Shown: positions 44,667-54,744, numbered from the stretch's first letter. The stretch is 64,000 nt of DNA from Streptomyces muensis (GCF_021474425.1 NZ_JAKEIP010000024.1:1-64000), one strand, 5' to 3'. Notes: generated by a model from the letters alone, not told the origin. Made by a program: numbers and translations.

Positions 44667-45358
44667 CAGCCGGGCTTCTCCTCCGTCGGTCGCCACGCCG
44701 TGCCCAGCACGCAGTACGACGAGGGGAGCACCGGCCCGTTCTCCGGCATCATCACCTGCCGACACGGGCCGAGTTCGAAGCCCGCCTCGCGCAGCGCCGC
44801 GACCGGATCGCGGGAGACATGGCAGCCGCCGCTCAACAGCGGCCACACCGTCCGGTCCAGCGCGCGCTGGGTGAGGAGCATCGCGCGTCCGCCGCCCCGG
44901 CCGTGCTCGAAGAACCGCACCACGCCGCCGGGCCGCAGTACCCGCCGTACCTCACCGAGCGCCCGCGGCACGTCCCGCACACTGCACAGCACCAGCGAGA
45001 GCACCACCGCGTCGAAGGCCTCGCTCTTGACCGGCAGCGCCTCCGCCGCGCCCGGTACGACGTCCACCGGAACCTCGGCGCGCAGCGCGGACTCCACCGC
45101 CAACTTCCGTAGCAGGGGCTCCGGTTCGATGGCCACGACCTCCGACACGGCGCTCGGGTAGTGGGTGAAGTTCAGGCCGTTGCCGGCGCCGATCTCGATC
45201 ACCCGGCCGGACAGCCCGGACAGCAGCCGGTCGCGGATGCCGGCCATGCCCATCCGCGTTTCCGCGTTGACGCTGATCCGGGCGTAGAACCGGGCGAACA
45301 GCGGGTGGTGCACGGACCCCCGTGACACCTTGCCGGAGCCGGCGGACCGTAGGGCCAT
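44666..45358 (-). CDS. Class I SAM-dependent methyltransferase (UbiE/Methyltransf_11-like)
   Basis: 230 residues with motif I VIEIGAGNGLNFTHYP, acidic IEPEP, and post-motifs FDAVVLSLVLCSV and RRVLRPGGVVRFFEH. The ATG at 45356-45358 follows GGGAGG, which is better than an upstream in-frame start at 45418. It resembles Streptomyces proteins of the Methyltransf_11 family acting on small molecules or lipids; substrate unknown. Confidence 0.8.
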   Translation of the reverse strand: MALRSAGSGKVSRGSVHHPLFARFYARISVNAETRMGMAGIRDRLLSGLSGRVIEIGAGNGLNFTHYPSAVSEVVAIEPEPLLRKLAVESALRAEVPVDVVPGAAEALPVKSEAFDAVVLSLVLCSVRDVPRALGEVRRVLRPGGVVRFFEHGRGGGRAMLLTQRALDRTVWPLLSGGCHVSRDPVAALREAGFELGPCRQVMMPENGPVLPSSYCVLGTAWRPTEEKPG

Positions 45359-45436
45359 GGGGACCTCCCGGGTGGGATGGGACTCACCCTGATTGTCCCC
45401 CGTACGGGGCCGACGCACCCCCCGCCGCCGCGGCGG

Positions 45437-46123
45437 CTAGCCGATGAAGTCCCGGACCTGCTCGTACACGCCGTGATCGTTGTTCATGTCGGTGTGCGAC
45501 ACGCAGCCGACCTCGACGTTCGTGGCGCCGCTCAGGATCGCGGTGGTGTCGGGTGTGAGCGCGTCGTCGCAGTTCGACCAGTAACTGGCGTACGACACGC
45601 CGCCCGGGGTCTCGTCGCCGGAGTTCAGGGCGGACAGGAACGAGCTGCCGGTGTTCATCTCCGCGCAGGACGTGTACAGCCACGCGCACCACGAGGCGGT
45701 GGACGTGCCGTGGTTCACGCCGGCCGTGGAGACGAAGTCGTCGACGTACGACGTCCCGCCCAGGTTCTTGAGGTAGTAGCGGGAGCTGAGCGCGCCCATG
45801 GAGTGGACGACCAGGTCGACCTTCGAGGCGCCGGTCCGGGCGAGCACGTTTCTGATCTCGGTCGCGAGCTGCTGGGCGGTGGTGGCGTTCGACTGGGCCC
45901 AGTCGTACGACCAGGCGTCCAGCTCGGCCGACGTGTAGCCGTCGGCCTTGAAGTAGCCGGCCCAGTCGTCCCAGCTGCTCGCCGAGCTGCTCAGGCCGTG
46001 CACGAAGACGACGGGGTCGTGGGACGCGGCGTGCGCGGGTGTGGGGGAGAGGGTGAGTGACAGAAGGAGCGATGAGGCCAGGGCCGTGAGGGCCGTGGCC
46101 ATGCGACGCGTGCGGCGCTGCAT
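45437..46123 (-). CDS. Secreted alpha/beta-hydrolase lipase/esterase
   Basis: 228 residues. The N-terminal signal peptide ([30 protein letters not shown]) is predicted to be cleaved after AHA. The mature part starts [17 protein letters not shown] (oxyanion HG), has nucleophile elbow [10 protein letters not shown] and a late [14 protein letters not shown] with the catalytic His. There are four to five Cys residues suited to disulfides. ATG at 46121-46123 has AGGAGG 4 nt upstream. It matches the small secreted Streptomyces triacylglycerol lipase group. A GC-rich palindrome just after the stop (45422-45435) may terminate it. Confidence 0.85.
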   Translation of the reverse strand: MQRRTRRMATALTALASSLLLSLTLSPTPAHAASHDPVVFVHGLSSSASSWDDWAGYFKADGYTSAELDAWSYDWAQSNATTAQQLATEIRNVLARTGASKVDLVVHSMGALSSRYYLKNLGGTSYVDDFVSTAGVNHGTSTASWCAWLYTSCAEMNTGSSFLSALNSGDETPGGVSYASYWSNCDDALTPDTTAILSGATNVEVGCVSHTDMNNDHGVYEQVRDFIG

Positions 46124-46237
46124 GATGCCTCCTGAAACGTGTGGGGTTGCCAGGAGTGTCAAGCGGGTCTACGCGCGCCGCATCGGCGAAATCGCCGGTC
46201 TTTACGGTTCAATTAACTCGCCAGTAACGTCATTTGT

Positions 46238-48736
46238 GTGGTGACTCCGGTGAACCCCCCGCCTCTTGACCGCACTTCGCCACCGCGACCGGCCGAAGCG
46301 TGGCGCCAACTGGCCGCCCCGCTCCCCGAAGGCGTCCGGGTACGGGTGCTGCGTGCGGTTTACGGCGATCCGCGTGCCGCCGTCGAGGCGGTCCCGCTCC
46401 TGACCGACCGCCAGGCCGCAGGCATCGACCCGCTCCCGACGGACCCCGCCGCACTGGCCCCGCTGCTGCTGCGCGAACGCCGGGCGGAGATCAGGACGTT
46501 GCCGGACGAGACACGTCTGTTGCTGCTGCTCGCCGCGGCCGATCAGTACCCGGTCCCCACGGACGCCTTCCTGCGCGCCGTCATGGCCGCCCGCCTCGAC
46601 ACCCGGTCCCTGGACGCCGCGGAGTCGGCCGGGATCGCGCACGCCGGAGCGGGCGGGGTCGTGTTCCGCGACGCGTGGACGCGGATCGCGGCGTACGAGA
46701 GCGGGTCCCCGGCCGACCGCCGTGACGTCCACCGTCTGCTGGCCCGCGTGCTGGGCGGCGCGGGCGAGACACCGTGGCGCTCCTGGCACCGGGGCGCGGG
46801 CGCGCTCGGGCCCAGCGGCCGACTGGCGGCGGAACTCGGCGCCGCCGCGCACAAGGCGGGTACGGGAGGGCGGCTCTCCTTGGCACGGGCCCTGGCGGAG
46901 CGCGCCGCCGTGCTCTGCCCCGACCCGGCCGAGCAGGCCCGCCTGGTCGCCCGCGCCGCCGCCTACGCCTGGCTGTCCGGCGACGGCGACCGGGCACGCG
47001 GGTTGGCCGCCGCCCACGCCGACGACGCGCTGACCGGGGTGCTCGCGCTGCGGGCTGGGAACGCGTCGGAGGCGTTCGACGCGTTGCTGACGGGGGTGGT
47101 GGGCGGGGGTTCACGGGCGATGCTCGTGGGTCCGGACGACGGCGTGGGGTCTGGAGCCGGAGCGGCTGACGCCGGGGTGGACGAGGCCTCCCGGGCGACC
47201 ACCGGCAGGGCATCCTCACGGCTCACGGCCCGAGCCCAAGCCGGATCCGCGGTTGTTCCCGCAGTTACCGCCGGTGCCGCCGTCACCGCCGATGTCGCCG
47301 ATCCTGCCGGTGTCGCTGATGCTTCCGTTGCCGCCAACACGGTGCGCGCACCGCACGCGGCCCGTCTCGTCTCAACTGCCGCCGCCCCAGCAGGCGTCCA
47401 TGTCTCCGCACCCGCCTCGGCCCGTGCCGACCACCTCCTCGCCCGCGCCACCGAAGCCGCGATCTACACGGGCGACCTGCGCCGGCTGCGCGAGGCGACG
47501 CAGGTCGCCGATCGGCTCGGGCTCGTGCCGCCCGGCACGCTCGGCGGGCTCGTGGCCGCGTTCGACGGGCGGTATGCGGACGCGCGTGACCTGCTGAGTG
47601 CGGCGGCCGCGCAGTGCGGGCCGGGCGGTGATCCGACCGTCCTGATCCACGCCGGGATCGCCGACCTGCTCCTCGGCGACCACACCCGCGCGGCCACCGC
47701 GACCGTCCGCGCGGCCGCCTCCGCGCGGGCCAGGGGCACCCCGGTGGCCGTGGCGCAGGCGATGGAGTTCCGTGCGTACGCCGACTTCTGGACGGGGCGC
47801 CCGCGGGCCGGCGAGGCCGCCGCGCTGGACGGGCTCTGGCAGGCCCACGCCACCGGTCAGGACAACGGGGCCTGTCATCTCCGGGCAGCCCTCGCGATGT
47901 TCGCGGCGCTCACCGCGGACGCGGACCTCTGCCGCGAACGCGCCGCGACGGCACGGTCGTACGCCCTCGCCCACGGCCTCGGCCTGCCCGCCGCGCTCGC
48001 CCAGTGGGCGCTCGCCTTCCTCGACCTGAGCAGTGGCCGCTTCGATGCCGCTGCGGCACGACTGCGTGCCCTGGCCGGATTCGGGCCCGGACACGGCCAC
48101 CGCGCCATCCGCCATCTCGCCACCCCGCACTACGTCGAGGCGGCCGTCCGCACCGGTGACACCCGGGTCGCCCGGGTCGCGCACGCCGACTACGACCGTT
48201 GGGCGAACGCCGTACGCAGCCCCGACGACCTCGCCCTCAGCGCCCGCTGCCGCGCCCTGCTCGCCCCCGGCGCCGAAGCCGTGGACCACTACCGCACGGC
48301 CCTCGGCCTGCACTCCCGCGGCACCCGCGACTTCGAACGCGCCCGTACGGAGCTGCTGTTCGGCAGCGCCCTGCGTCGACTGCGCCGCCGCACGGAGGCC
48401 CGCGACCGGCTGCACAGCGCCCTGGAGGCGTTCGACTCCTTCGGCGCCCCGCACTGCGCGGCCCAGGCCCGCACCGAACTCCGCGCCCTGGGCACTCCGG
48501 CGCGCAGCGGCGCCGACACCCCGACCGCCCATCGCCTCACAGCCCAGCAACTCCTGATCGCCCGGATGGCCGCCGAGGGCGCCACCAACCGCGAGATCGC
48601 CGCCCGTCTCGCCCTGAGCCCCCGCACCATCGACCACCATCTGCGCGGCGTCTTCACCCGGCTGGGCATCCGCTCCCGCATCGAGCTGGTGCGGATCGTC
48701 ACCGAGACCGACGGGAACGACGCAGTCCAGACCTAG
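46238..48736 (+). CDS. LuxR-family regulator resembling LAL proteins but lacking the ATPase P-loop
   Basis: 832 residues. The last 65 carry a LuxR-type HTH (LTAQQLLIARMAAEGATNREIAARLALSPRTIDHHLRGVFTRLGI). The N-terminal part (LLLLLAAADQYPVPTDAFLRA...VFRDAWTRIAAYES...RRDVHRLLARVL) matches the region that follows the NTPase in large LAL regulators, but no Walker A is present upstream. A helical TPR-like middle is interrupted at about 300-395 by an Ala/Val/Thr-rich low-complexity insert (residues around AVTAGAAVTADVADPAGVAD). The target genes are unknown; it may act on the divergent lipase or on bio genes, without direct evidence. Confidence 0.75.
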   Translation: MVTPVNPPPLDRTSPPRPAEAWRQLAAPLPEGVRVRVLRAVYGDPRAAVEAVPLLTDRQAAGIDPLPTDPAALAPLLLRERRAEIRTLPDETRLLLLLAAADQYPVPTDAFLRAVMAARLDTRSLDAAESAGIAHAGAGGVVFRDAWTRIAAYESGSPADRRDVHRLLARVLGGAGETPWRSWHRGAGALGPSGRLAAELGAAAHKAGTGGRLSLARALAERAAVLCPDPAEQARLVARAAAYAWLSGDGDRARGLAAAHADDALTGVLALRAGNASEAFDALLTGVVGGGSRAMLVGPDDGVGSGAGAADAGVDEASRATTGRASSRLTARAQAGSAVVPAVTAGAAVTADVADPAGVADASVAANTVRAPHAARLVSTAAAPAGVHVSAPASARADHLLARATEAAIYTGDLRRLREATQVADRLGLVPPGTLGGLVAAFDGRYADARDLLSAAAAQCGPGGDPTVLIHAGIADLLLGDHTRAATATVRAAASARARGTPVAVAQAMEFRAYADFWTGRPRAGEAAALDGLWQAHATGQDNGACHLRAALAMFAALTADADLCRERAATARSYALAHGLGLPAALAQWALAFLDLSSGRFDAAAARLRALAGFGPGHGHRAIRHLATPHYVEAAVRTGDTRVARVAHADYDRWANAVRSPDDLALSARCRALLAPGAEAVDHYRTALGLHSRGTRDFERARTELLFGSALRRLRRRTEARDRLHSALEAFDSFGAPHCAAQARTELRALGTPARSGADTPTAHRLTAQQLLIARMAAEGATNREIAARLALSPRTIDHHLRGVFTRLGIRSRIELVRIVTETDGNDAVQT

Positions 48737-48830
48737 GAGAAGTCGCGGGCGAACCCGGCAAGGTTCTGCGGACAGGCCCAAATCTCAGGCGTCATCCGAC
48801 CTTCCACGAGGCTCTGACATCCAGACCTCG

Positions 48831-49547
48831 TCAGGGCGCCTCCCGCCCCCGGAACCCCTCCGCGTCCCACGTCCCGAACAGCCGCGGCGCAAGCCAGCCC
48901 GGCGCCCCGGCGCGGAAGTCGGCGGGCGTCAGCGCCCCCGCGCCCGCCGGAACCGCGCCCAGCAGCGGTGCCGCCGCCACGTCCGGCAGGTCGGCGACAT
49001 TGCAGCGCGACGCCAGATCGGGTGCCTCGGGCCAGCTGCCGATCACGACGCCGAGCAGGTCGAGCCGCCGGCGGCGCAGTTCGCGTGCCGTCAGCTCCGT
49101 CGTGTTCAGTGTGCCGAGCCCCGCCGACGCCACCACCAGGACCGGCGCCGCCATCACCTCGGCCGCGTCGGCCAGGGTGCCGCCCGCCTCGTCGAAGCGG
49201 ACCAACAGCCCACCCGCCCCCTCCACCAGCACCAGGTCGTGCCCGGTGGCCAGCTTGGCGGCGGCCTCGGCGATCTCGTGCGGCCGCACGGGGGCGAGAC
49301 CGGCCCGTCGCGCGGCCGTCGCGGGGGCCAGCGGCTCGGGATAGCGGGCGACTTCCGCGGTCGTCACGGCGCCCGCGAGGCGCGCGACCTCCTCCGCGTC
49401 CCCGCGCTCGTCCGGCCGTACGCCCGTCTGCGCGGCCTTCAGCACCGCCACCGACCGGCCCGCCGCCACCGCGGTCGCCGCGACGGCGGCGGTCGTGACC
49501 GTCTTGCCGACCTCCGTGCCCGTGCCCGTGATCACCAGTACCGGCAT
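48831..49547 (-). CDS. bioD: Dethiobiotin synthetase
   Basis: 238 residues. P-loop ITGTGTEVGKT starts the protein, followed by LKAAQTGV and the VEGAGGLLVRF motif of BioD. It closes the ureido ring of dethiobiotin from DAPA, CO2 and ATP. ATG at 49545-49547; the frame extends upstream but the family starts here. It lies 1 nt after the bioA stop, third in the leftward bioB-bioA-bioD operon. Confidence 0.92.
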   Translation of the reverse strand: MPVLVITGTGTEVGKTVTTAAVAATAVAAGRSVAVLKAAQTGVRPDERGDAEEVARLAGAVTTAEVARYPEPLAPATAARRAGLAPVRPHEIAEAAAKLATGHDLVLVEGAGGLLVRFDEAGGTLADAAEVMAAPVLVVASAGLGTLNTTELTARELRRRRLDLLGVVIGSWPEAPDLASRCNVADLPDVAAAPLLGAVPAGAGALTPADFRAGAPGWLAPRLFGTWDAEGFRGREAP

Positions 49548-49548
49548 G

Positions 49549-50847
49549 TCAGCCCTCCCGCGCCGCCGCGCACACCGCGCGGGCGATCCGTGCGAGGTCC
49601 GCGTCACCCGTGACGTACGGCGGCATCGTGTAGACGAGGTCGCGGAACGGCCGCAGCCACACGCCCTCGCGCACGGCGGCGGCCGTGGCCGCGCGCATGT
49701 CCACGCCGTGGTCGAGCTGGACGACCCCGATGGCACCGAGGACCCGCACGTCCTTCACGCCCGGAATGTCCGCCGCGGGGGCCAGTCCTTCCCACAGCCC
49801 GGCCTCGATCCGCTTGACCTCGGCCTGCCAGTCCTGGCCGAGCAGCAGCTCGATCGAGGCGCAGGCCACGGCCGCCGCCAGTGGATTGCCCATGAAGGTC
49901 GGTCCGTGCGCCAGCACCGGAACCTCGCCCCGTGAGATCCCCTCGGCCACCCGCGAGGTGCACAGCGTGGCCGCCATCGTCATGTAACCGCCGGTCAGCG
50001 CCTTGCCCACGCACATCACATCCGGCGTCACCGCCGCGTGGTCCGCCGCGAACAGCGCGCCCGTGCGCCCGAACCCGGTCGCGATCTCGTCGAGGACGAG
50101 CAGTACGTCGTGCGCGTCGCACGCCTCGCGCAGCACCCGCAGATACGCGGGAGAGTGGAAGCGCATGCCGCCCGCGCCCTGCACGACCGGCTCGACGATC
50201 ACCGCCGCCAGGTCGTCGGCGTGCCGCTCGATCAGCGACCGCAGATGGTCGGCGTACGACTCGTCGTACTCCGTCGGCGGCGGGTCCGCGAACACCTGCC
50301 GCTGCAGCACACCGGTCCACAGCTCGTGCATCCCGCCCTCGGGGTCGCACACCGACATCGGCTGCCAGGTGTCGCCGTGGTAGCCGCCGCGCCAGGTCAG
50401 CAGCCGCTGCTTGCCCGGCCGGCCCAGCGAACGCCAGTACTGCAGGCACATCTTGACCGCGACCTCGACCGACACGGACCCGGAGTCGGCGAGGAACACA
50501 TGCTCAAGGCCGTCGGGCGACATGTCGACAAGGAGCTTCGCCAGTCGTACGGCGGGCTCGTGCGTGAGCCCGCCGAACATGACATGGCTCATGCGCGCCA
50601 GCTGCTCGTGCGCGGCCTCGTTGAGCACCGGGTGGTTGTAGCCGTGGATCGCCGACCACCAGGACGACATGCCGTCGACCAGCTCACCCGAGCCGTCCGC
50701 CAGTTTCAGCCGCACGCCGCTCGCCGACTCCACGACCAGCGGCTCGACACGGCCGGGCATGGGGCCGTACGGATGCCAGACGTGCCGCCGGTCGAGCTCC
50801 AGCAGCTCGGGCACGGTCAGCTCGGGCACGGCGCGCGGGTCAGGCAT
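49549..50847 (-). CDS. bioA: Adenosylmethionine-8-amino-7-oxononanoate aminotransferase
   Basis: 432 residues of a class III PLP aminotransferase with BioA-specific WHPYGPM near the N-terminus, [12 protein letters not shown], the [14 protein letters not shown]sp motif and PLP-Lys in [12 protein letters not shown]. It converts KAPA to DAPA using SAM as amino donor. ATG at 50845-50847 overlaps the bioB stop by 8 nt, so the two are coupled. Confidence 0.92.
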   Translation of the reverse strand: MPDPRAVPELTVPELLELDRRHVWHPYGPMPGRVEPLVVESASGVRLKLADGSGELVDGMSSWWSAIHGYNHPVLNEAAHEQLARMSHVMFGGLTHEPAVRLAKLLVDMSPDGLEHVFLADSGSVSVEVAVKMCLQYWRSLGRPGKQRLLTWRGGYHGDTWQPMSVCDPEGGMHELWTGVLQRQVFADPPPTEYDESYADHLRSLIERHADDLAAVIVEPVVQGAGGMRFHSPAYLRVLREACDAHDVLLVLDEIATGFGRTGALFAADHAAVTPDVMCVGKALTGGYMTMAATLCTSRVAEGISRGEVPVLAHGPTFMGNPLAAAVACASIELLLGQDWQAEVKRIEAGLWEGLAPAADIPGVKDVRVLGAIGVVQLDHGVDMRAATAAAVREGVWLRPFRDLVYTMPPYVTGDADLARIARAVCAAAREG

Positions 50848-52048
50848 TGGGCGCGAGGTCCGTTCCGGCACCCCGGCGGCGTACGGCGACCAGGTCGGTG
50901 CGCGGCTCGTTGCCCGGGACGGCAGCGGCGGCGGCAGCGGCCGTACCGCACACCCCGCCCCCTTCGTGCGACCCGCACCCGGCGCTCTCGTGGGACCCGC
51001 AGCCCGCGGTCTCGTGCGAACCACAGCCGCCGCCGACCCGGTCCACCCGGTGCTCAGGCAGCGTCACCTGGTCGGCGCCCTCCACCTCGAAGCCGGCGTC
51101 CGCGATCATCTCCAGGTCGGCCTTGCCGGCCTGGCCCTCGGTCGTGAGGTAGTCACCGAGGAAGATCGAGTTGGCCAGGTGCAGGGCGAGGGGCTGCATC
51201 GTGCGGAGGTGGACCTCCCGGCCACCGGCGATCCGCACTTCGACGTCCGGACAGACGAAGCGGACCATCGCCAGGATGCGCAGGCAGCGCTGCGGGGTGA
51301 GGTTCCACTCCTTGGCCAGCGGGGTGCCCTCGACCGGGATCAGGAAGTTGACCGGTACCGAGTCCGGGTCCAGCTCGCGCAGCGAGTAGACGACGTCGAC
51401 CAGGTCCTCGTCGCTCTCGCCCATGCCCGCGATCAGACCGGAGCAGGCGGACAGACCGGCCGCGTGCGCCTTGTTCACGGTGTCGACACGGTCGGCGTAG
51501 GTGTGCGTGCTGGTGATCTCGCCGTAGGTGGCCTCGGAGGTGTTGAGGTTGTGGTTGTAGGCGTCGGCGCCGGCCTCGCGCAGCCGCTCCGCCTGGCCGT
51601 CGGAGAGCAGTCCGAGGCAGGCGCACACCTCGACGCCCTCGTTCTGCTCCTTGATCGCCTTGATGGTGCCCGCGACCCGGTCCACGTCACGGTCGGTCGG
51701 GCCGCGCCCGGACGCCACCAGACAGACTCGCTTGGCGCCACCCGCCAAACCGGCGGCCGCGGCCTGGGAGGCCTCGTCGGGCTTCAGCCAGGTGTACTTC
51801 AGGATGCCGGTGGTCGAGCCGAGGCGCTGGGAGCAGTAGGAGCAGTCCTCGGGGCACAGCCCGGACTTCAGGTTGACGAGATAGTTGAGTTTCACCCGTC
51901 GGCCGAACCAGTGCCGGCGCACCTTCCCGGCCGCGGCCACCACATCGAGCAGGTCGTCGTCGGAAGTGGCGAGGACGGCCAAGGCTTCCTCGCGGGTCGG
52001 CAGCTCGCGCCGAAGCCCCTTGTCCACCAGCGTGTTCAGCAGGTCCAT
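50840..52048 (-). CDS. bioB: Biotin synthase with Cys/His-rich C-terminal extension
   Basis: 402 residues. Radical-SAM cluster CPEDCSYC near 65, then [17 protein letters not shown] and [10 protein letters not shown], all conserved in BioB, which inserts sulfur into dethiobiotin. The typical family length is about 320-350. The extra 60 residues include three tandem GCGSHE repeats ([25 protein letters not shown]) and an Ala run. The Cys/His repeats look metal-binding, but no role is known to me. First gene of the leftward bio operon. Confidence 0.93.
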   Translation of the reverse strand: MDLLNTLVDKGLRRELPTREEALAVLATSDDDLLDVVAAAGKVRRHWFGRRVKLNYLVNLKSGLCPEDCSYCSQRLGSTTGILKYTWLKPDEASQAAAAGLAGGAKRVCLVASGRGPTDRDVDRVAGTIKAIKEQNEGVEVCACLGLLSDGQAERLREAGADAYNHNLNTSEATYGEITSTHTYADRVDTVNKAHAAGLSACSGLIAGMGESDEDLVDVVYSLRELDPDSVPVNFLIPVEGTPLAKEWNLTPQRCLRILAMVRFVCPDVEVRIAGGREVHLRTMQPLALHLANSIFLGDYLTTEGQAGKADLEMIADAGFEVEGADQVTLPEHRVDRVGGGCGSHETAGCGSHESAGCGSHEGGGVCGTAAAAAAAVPGNEPRTDLVAVRRRGAGTDLAPNA

Positions 52049-52116
52049 GGGAGCTGATCCTTACGCACGGAGGGCCTCCGAGCCAAGGAGACTTCGGACA
52101 ACCCTGTCACTTCGAT

Positions 52117-52134
52117 GTGTGGGTATTGCCACAC
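52117..52134. promoter_or_regulatory. Inverted repeat in the divergent bioB/bioF promoter
   Basis: GTGTGGgtattgCCACAC, a perfect 6-bp dyad with a 6-nt spacer, in the 146-nt gap between bioB (left) and bioF (right). A biotin-responsive repressor site is possible, but I do not recognise the motif. Confidence 0.35.
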
Positions 52135-52194
52135 CGTGGGCCGTCGACCCCGCGACTAGTGTCTGTGCACTGCCTACAAAAGCCCGGAGGAGTC

Positions 52195-53322
52195 ATGGCG
52201 TTCGGCTGGATCGACGAGCAGGCGGAACTGCGCCGCCGCGCCGGACTCGTACGGACCCTGCGCCCACGCCCCGCCGAGTCGCCGCTCCTCGATCTCGCGA
52301 GCAACGACTACCTGGGTCTGGCCCGCCATCCCGAGGTCACCGAGGGCGCGGCGCGGGCCGCGCGGACGTGGGGCGGCGGCGCGACCGGGTCCCGGCTCGT
52401 CACGGGCACGACGGAGCTGCACGCCGAGCTGGAGCGCGAGCTTGCCGACTTCTGCGGCTTCGAGGCGGCCCTGGTCTTCTCGTCGGGCTATGCGGCCAAC
52501 CTCGCCGCGGTCACCGCGCTGGCGCCGCACGGCTCGCTGATCGTCTCGGACGCGGGCAACCACGCCTCGCTGATCGACGGCTGCCGACTGGCCCGGGGCA
52601 CGACACAGGTCGTGGCGCACTCCGAACCGGACGCCGTGCGCAAGGCGCTCCATACGTACGACGGTCCCGCCGTCGTCGTCTCCGACACGGTCTTCTCGGT
52701 CGACGGCGACGCGGCCCCGCTGGCCCGGTTCGCCGAGGTGTGCCGGGAACACGGCGCCGGTCTTGTCGTCGACGACGCCCACGGCCTTGGCGTGCTGGGC
52801 GACGGCGGCCGTGGAGCCCCGCACGCCGCGGGGCTCGCGGGCGCCGACGACGTCGTCGTCACGGTCACGCTGTCCAAGTCGTTCGGCAGCCAGGGCGGCG
52901 CCGTCCTCGGCCCCGCCCGGGTCATCGACCACCTGGTCAACGCTGCCCGGACGTTCATCTTCGACACGGGCCTCGCCCCCGCTGCGGCGGGCGCGGCCCT
53001 GGCGGCACTGAGGTTGCTGCGCCGTGAGCCGGAGCGCGCGGCACGGGCGCGCATGGTGGCGAGCGAACTGCACACGCGGCTGACGGCCGCGGGTCTGGAA
53101 GCCGTACGTCCGGACGCCGCGGTCGTCTCCGTGCGCGCGCCGTCCCCCGAAGAGGCCGTGCTCTGGGCGGCCGACTGCCGTGCGGCGGGCCTCGCCGTGG
53201 GCTGCTTCCGTCCTCCCTCCGTTCCCGACGGCATCTCACGGCTGAGGCTGACCGCCCGCGCGGACCTCTCCGAGGGGCAGATCGAACGCGCTGTACGGGT
53301 GATCGGCGAGACACGACCATGA
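52195..53322 (+). CDS. bioF: 8-amino-7-oxononanoate synthase
   Basis: 375 residues of an alpha-oxoamine synthase: LLDLASNDYLGLARHPEV, GSRLVTGTTELHAELE, SDAGNHASLIDGCRLA, VVDDAHGLGVLGDGG and PLP-Lys in TVTLSKSFGSQGG. It joins pimeloyl thioester and alanine to KAPA. ATG at 52195-52197 follows GGAGGAG; the frame is open upstream to 52117, but that part lacks homology and overlaps the promoter. Divergent from bioB-A-D. Confidence 0.92.
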   Translation: MAFGWIDEQAELRRRAGLVRTLRPRPAESPLLDLASNDYLGLARHPEVTEGAARAARTWGGGATGSRLVTGTTELHAELERELADFCGFEAALVFSSGYAANLAAVTALAPHGSLIVSDAGNHASLIDGCRLARGTTQVVAHSEPDAVRKALHTYDGPAVVVSDTVFSVDGDAAPLARFAEVCREHGAGLVVDDAHGLGVLGDGGRGAPHAAGLAGADDVVVTVTLSKSFGSQGGAVLGPARVIDHLVNAARTFIFDTGLAPAAAGAALAALRLLRREPERAARARMVASELHTRLTAAGLEAVRPDAAVVSVRAPSPEEAVLWAADCRAAGLAVGCFRPPSVPDGISRLRLTARADLSEGQIERAVRVIGETRP

Positions 53323-53354
53323 GTCGGCGTGACACGGCCCTGCCGTCGCATCAG

Positions 53355-53417
53355 TCGGAACTGATCAGAGTGGGATCGATCAGAAAGTAGATCGATCAGA
53401 ATCGGTCGGACTTGATC
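53355..53417. repeat. AT-richer repeat cluster between bioF and the DUF397 gene
   Basis: gatcgatcagaa occurs at 53374-53385 and 53390-53401, flanked by tcggaactgatc (53355-53366) and tcggacttgatc (53406-53417). The cluster is near-symmetrical and stands in the gap between convergent genes. Function unknown. Confidence 0.6.
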
Positions 53418-53424
53418 GGTGTGG

Positions 53425-53652
53425 TCAGGACTGGAACGCGGTCGTGAAGCCCGTCCAGCTCTCGGGGGAGAAGAGCAGCGCGGGTCCGGCCGGGTCCTTG
53501 GAGTCGCGCACGGCGAGCAGCCCGGTCCACGGGCCGGAGTGCTGCCGCGCCGTCTCGACGCAGTTGTTCGCTCCGGTGCTGTAGCTGCTGCGCAGCCATC
53601 GGGCACCGAGCAGATCGGTACTTGAGGTCACGTTCCGAGGCAGTGCGGTCAT
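53425..53652 (-). CDS. DUF397-domain protein
   Basis: 75 residues: WLRSSYSTGANNCVETARQ...GLLAVRDSKDPAGPALLFSPESWTGFTTAF is the DUF397 signature. In streptomycetes this small protein is encoded beside an Scr1/XRE regulator and a HATPase gene, exactly as here (53662 and 54745). Such sets include WhiJ-type and AbaA-type loci that influence development and antibiotic production; the protein is thought to modulate the partner regulator. Confidence 0.9.
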   Translation of the reverse strand: MTALPRNVTSSTDLLGARWLRSSYSTGANNCVETARQHSGPWTGLLAVRDSKDPAGPALLFSPESWTGFTTAFQS

Positions 53653-53661
53653 GGTGCCTCC

Positions 53662-54531
53662 TTACGCGCCGCCGGCGAGCGCGGCGATGTAATCCATCGA
53701 TTCCTCGGGCGAAAGGGCGTGGATCCGAAGGGCGTTGAAGGCCTCCGTGTAGGCCTGGAGGTCTTCTTTCCGTTCGAGATAGAGGCTACTCGTCAAGTGG
53801 TCGAGAACAACCACATCCAGATCAGAAGTGCGCGAAAATGAGAAGATAACGAAAGGCCCGGTGATGCCGACATGCTCACCGGCCGCGAACGGCAGTACCT
53901 GCAACCGGACTTGGGGCAACCGCGCCGCCTCCACCAGCCGTCCCAGCTGCCGCGCCATGACCTCCGGCCCGCCGATCTCCCGGCGCAGCACCGCCTCGTC
54001 GAGCACCGCGCTCAGCTCCAGCGGCGGATCCACGCGCAGCACGTCCTGCCTGGCCAGACGGACCGCGACCAGCGCCTCCAGACGTTCGTCGGCGTCGTCG
54101 TCGAGCCCGCCCACCGCGGCCCGGGTCACCGCCCGCGCGTACTCGGGCGTCTGCAGAAGACCGGGCACCACGGAGGTCTCCAGCGTGCGCATCGCGCTCG
54201 CCTGGGACTCCAGGCTGATGAAGTCGCGGTACGTCGGCGGCAGCACTCCGCGGTACGCGTGCCACCAGTGATGACGACCGCCACCCTCGTCCGAGCCCGC
54301 CAGCACCAGCAGCAACTCCCGTAGCCGGGCGTCCTGTACGCCGTAGGCGTCGAGCAGTAACCGCACATCGGCCGGTTTCACCCCGCTGGCGCCGGTCTCG
54401 ATCCGGCTCACCTTGGACTGGTGCCAGCCCACCAGCCGGGCCGCCTCACCACTGGTGAGCCCCGCCCCGGTGCGCAACGCACGCAGTTCCGCGCCCAGTT
54501 TCCGGCGGCGCACCGCGGGACCGTGCTGCAT
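53662..54531 (-). CDS. XRE-family regulator with DUF5753 (Scr1/WhiJ type)
   Basis: 289 residues. HTH at about 12-65 (LGAELRALRTGAGLTSGEAARLVGWHQSKVSRIETG), then the C-terminal DUF5753 domain with VVPGLLQTPEYARAVTRAA and FVIFSFSRTSDLDVVVLDHLTSSLYLE. The ATG at 54529-54531 with AAGGAG upstream is preferred over a TTG two codons earlier. Adjacent to its DUF397 partner and divergent from the HATPase gene. Confidence 0.9.
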   Translation of the reverse strand: MQHGPAVRRRKLGAELRALRTGAGLTSGEAARLVGWHQSKVSRIETGASGVKPADVRLLLDAYGVQDARLRELLLVLAGSDEGGGRHHWWHAYRGVLPPTYRDFISLESQASAMRTLETSVVPGLLQTPEYARAVTRAAVGGLDDDADERLEALVAVRLARQDVLRVDPPLELSAVLDEAVLRREIGGPEVMARQLGRLVEAARLPQVRLQVLPFAAGEHVGITGPFVIFSFSRTSDLDVVVLDHLTSSLYLERKEDLQAYTEAFNALRIHALSPEESMDYIAALAGGA

Positions 54532-54744
54532 GGGCAACTCCTTACTCCAACCGAGCCGCCCAAATACGCTCTGCCGTCGCAGAGTTCACCGCTTCGAGCG
54601 ACAGATATATGCATATCTTGGTGGATCGCCACTCCTGACGGTCGCGGTAATGGCAGTCTGGCGACGAAGCACCAGTCCGGGACCGTACTCGAACCCTCCG
54701 CTCCGTGTCGGACTGCGGTCCCGTGGGAAAGGGACGACGTCGCC

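Noticed and set aside
48199..49344. Rightward frame spanning the LuxR end and bioD
   Set aside because: It crosses a gene boundary in both neighbours and is Arg/Pro/Ser-rich; an out-of-frame artefact of GC-rich coding DNA.
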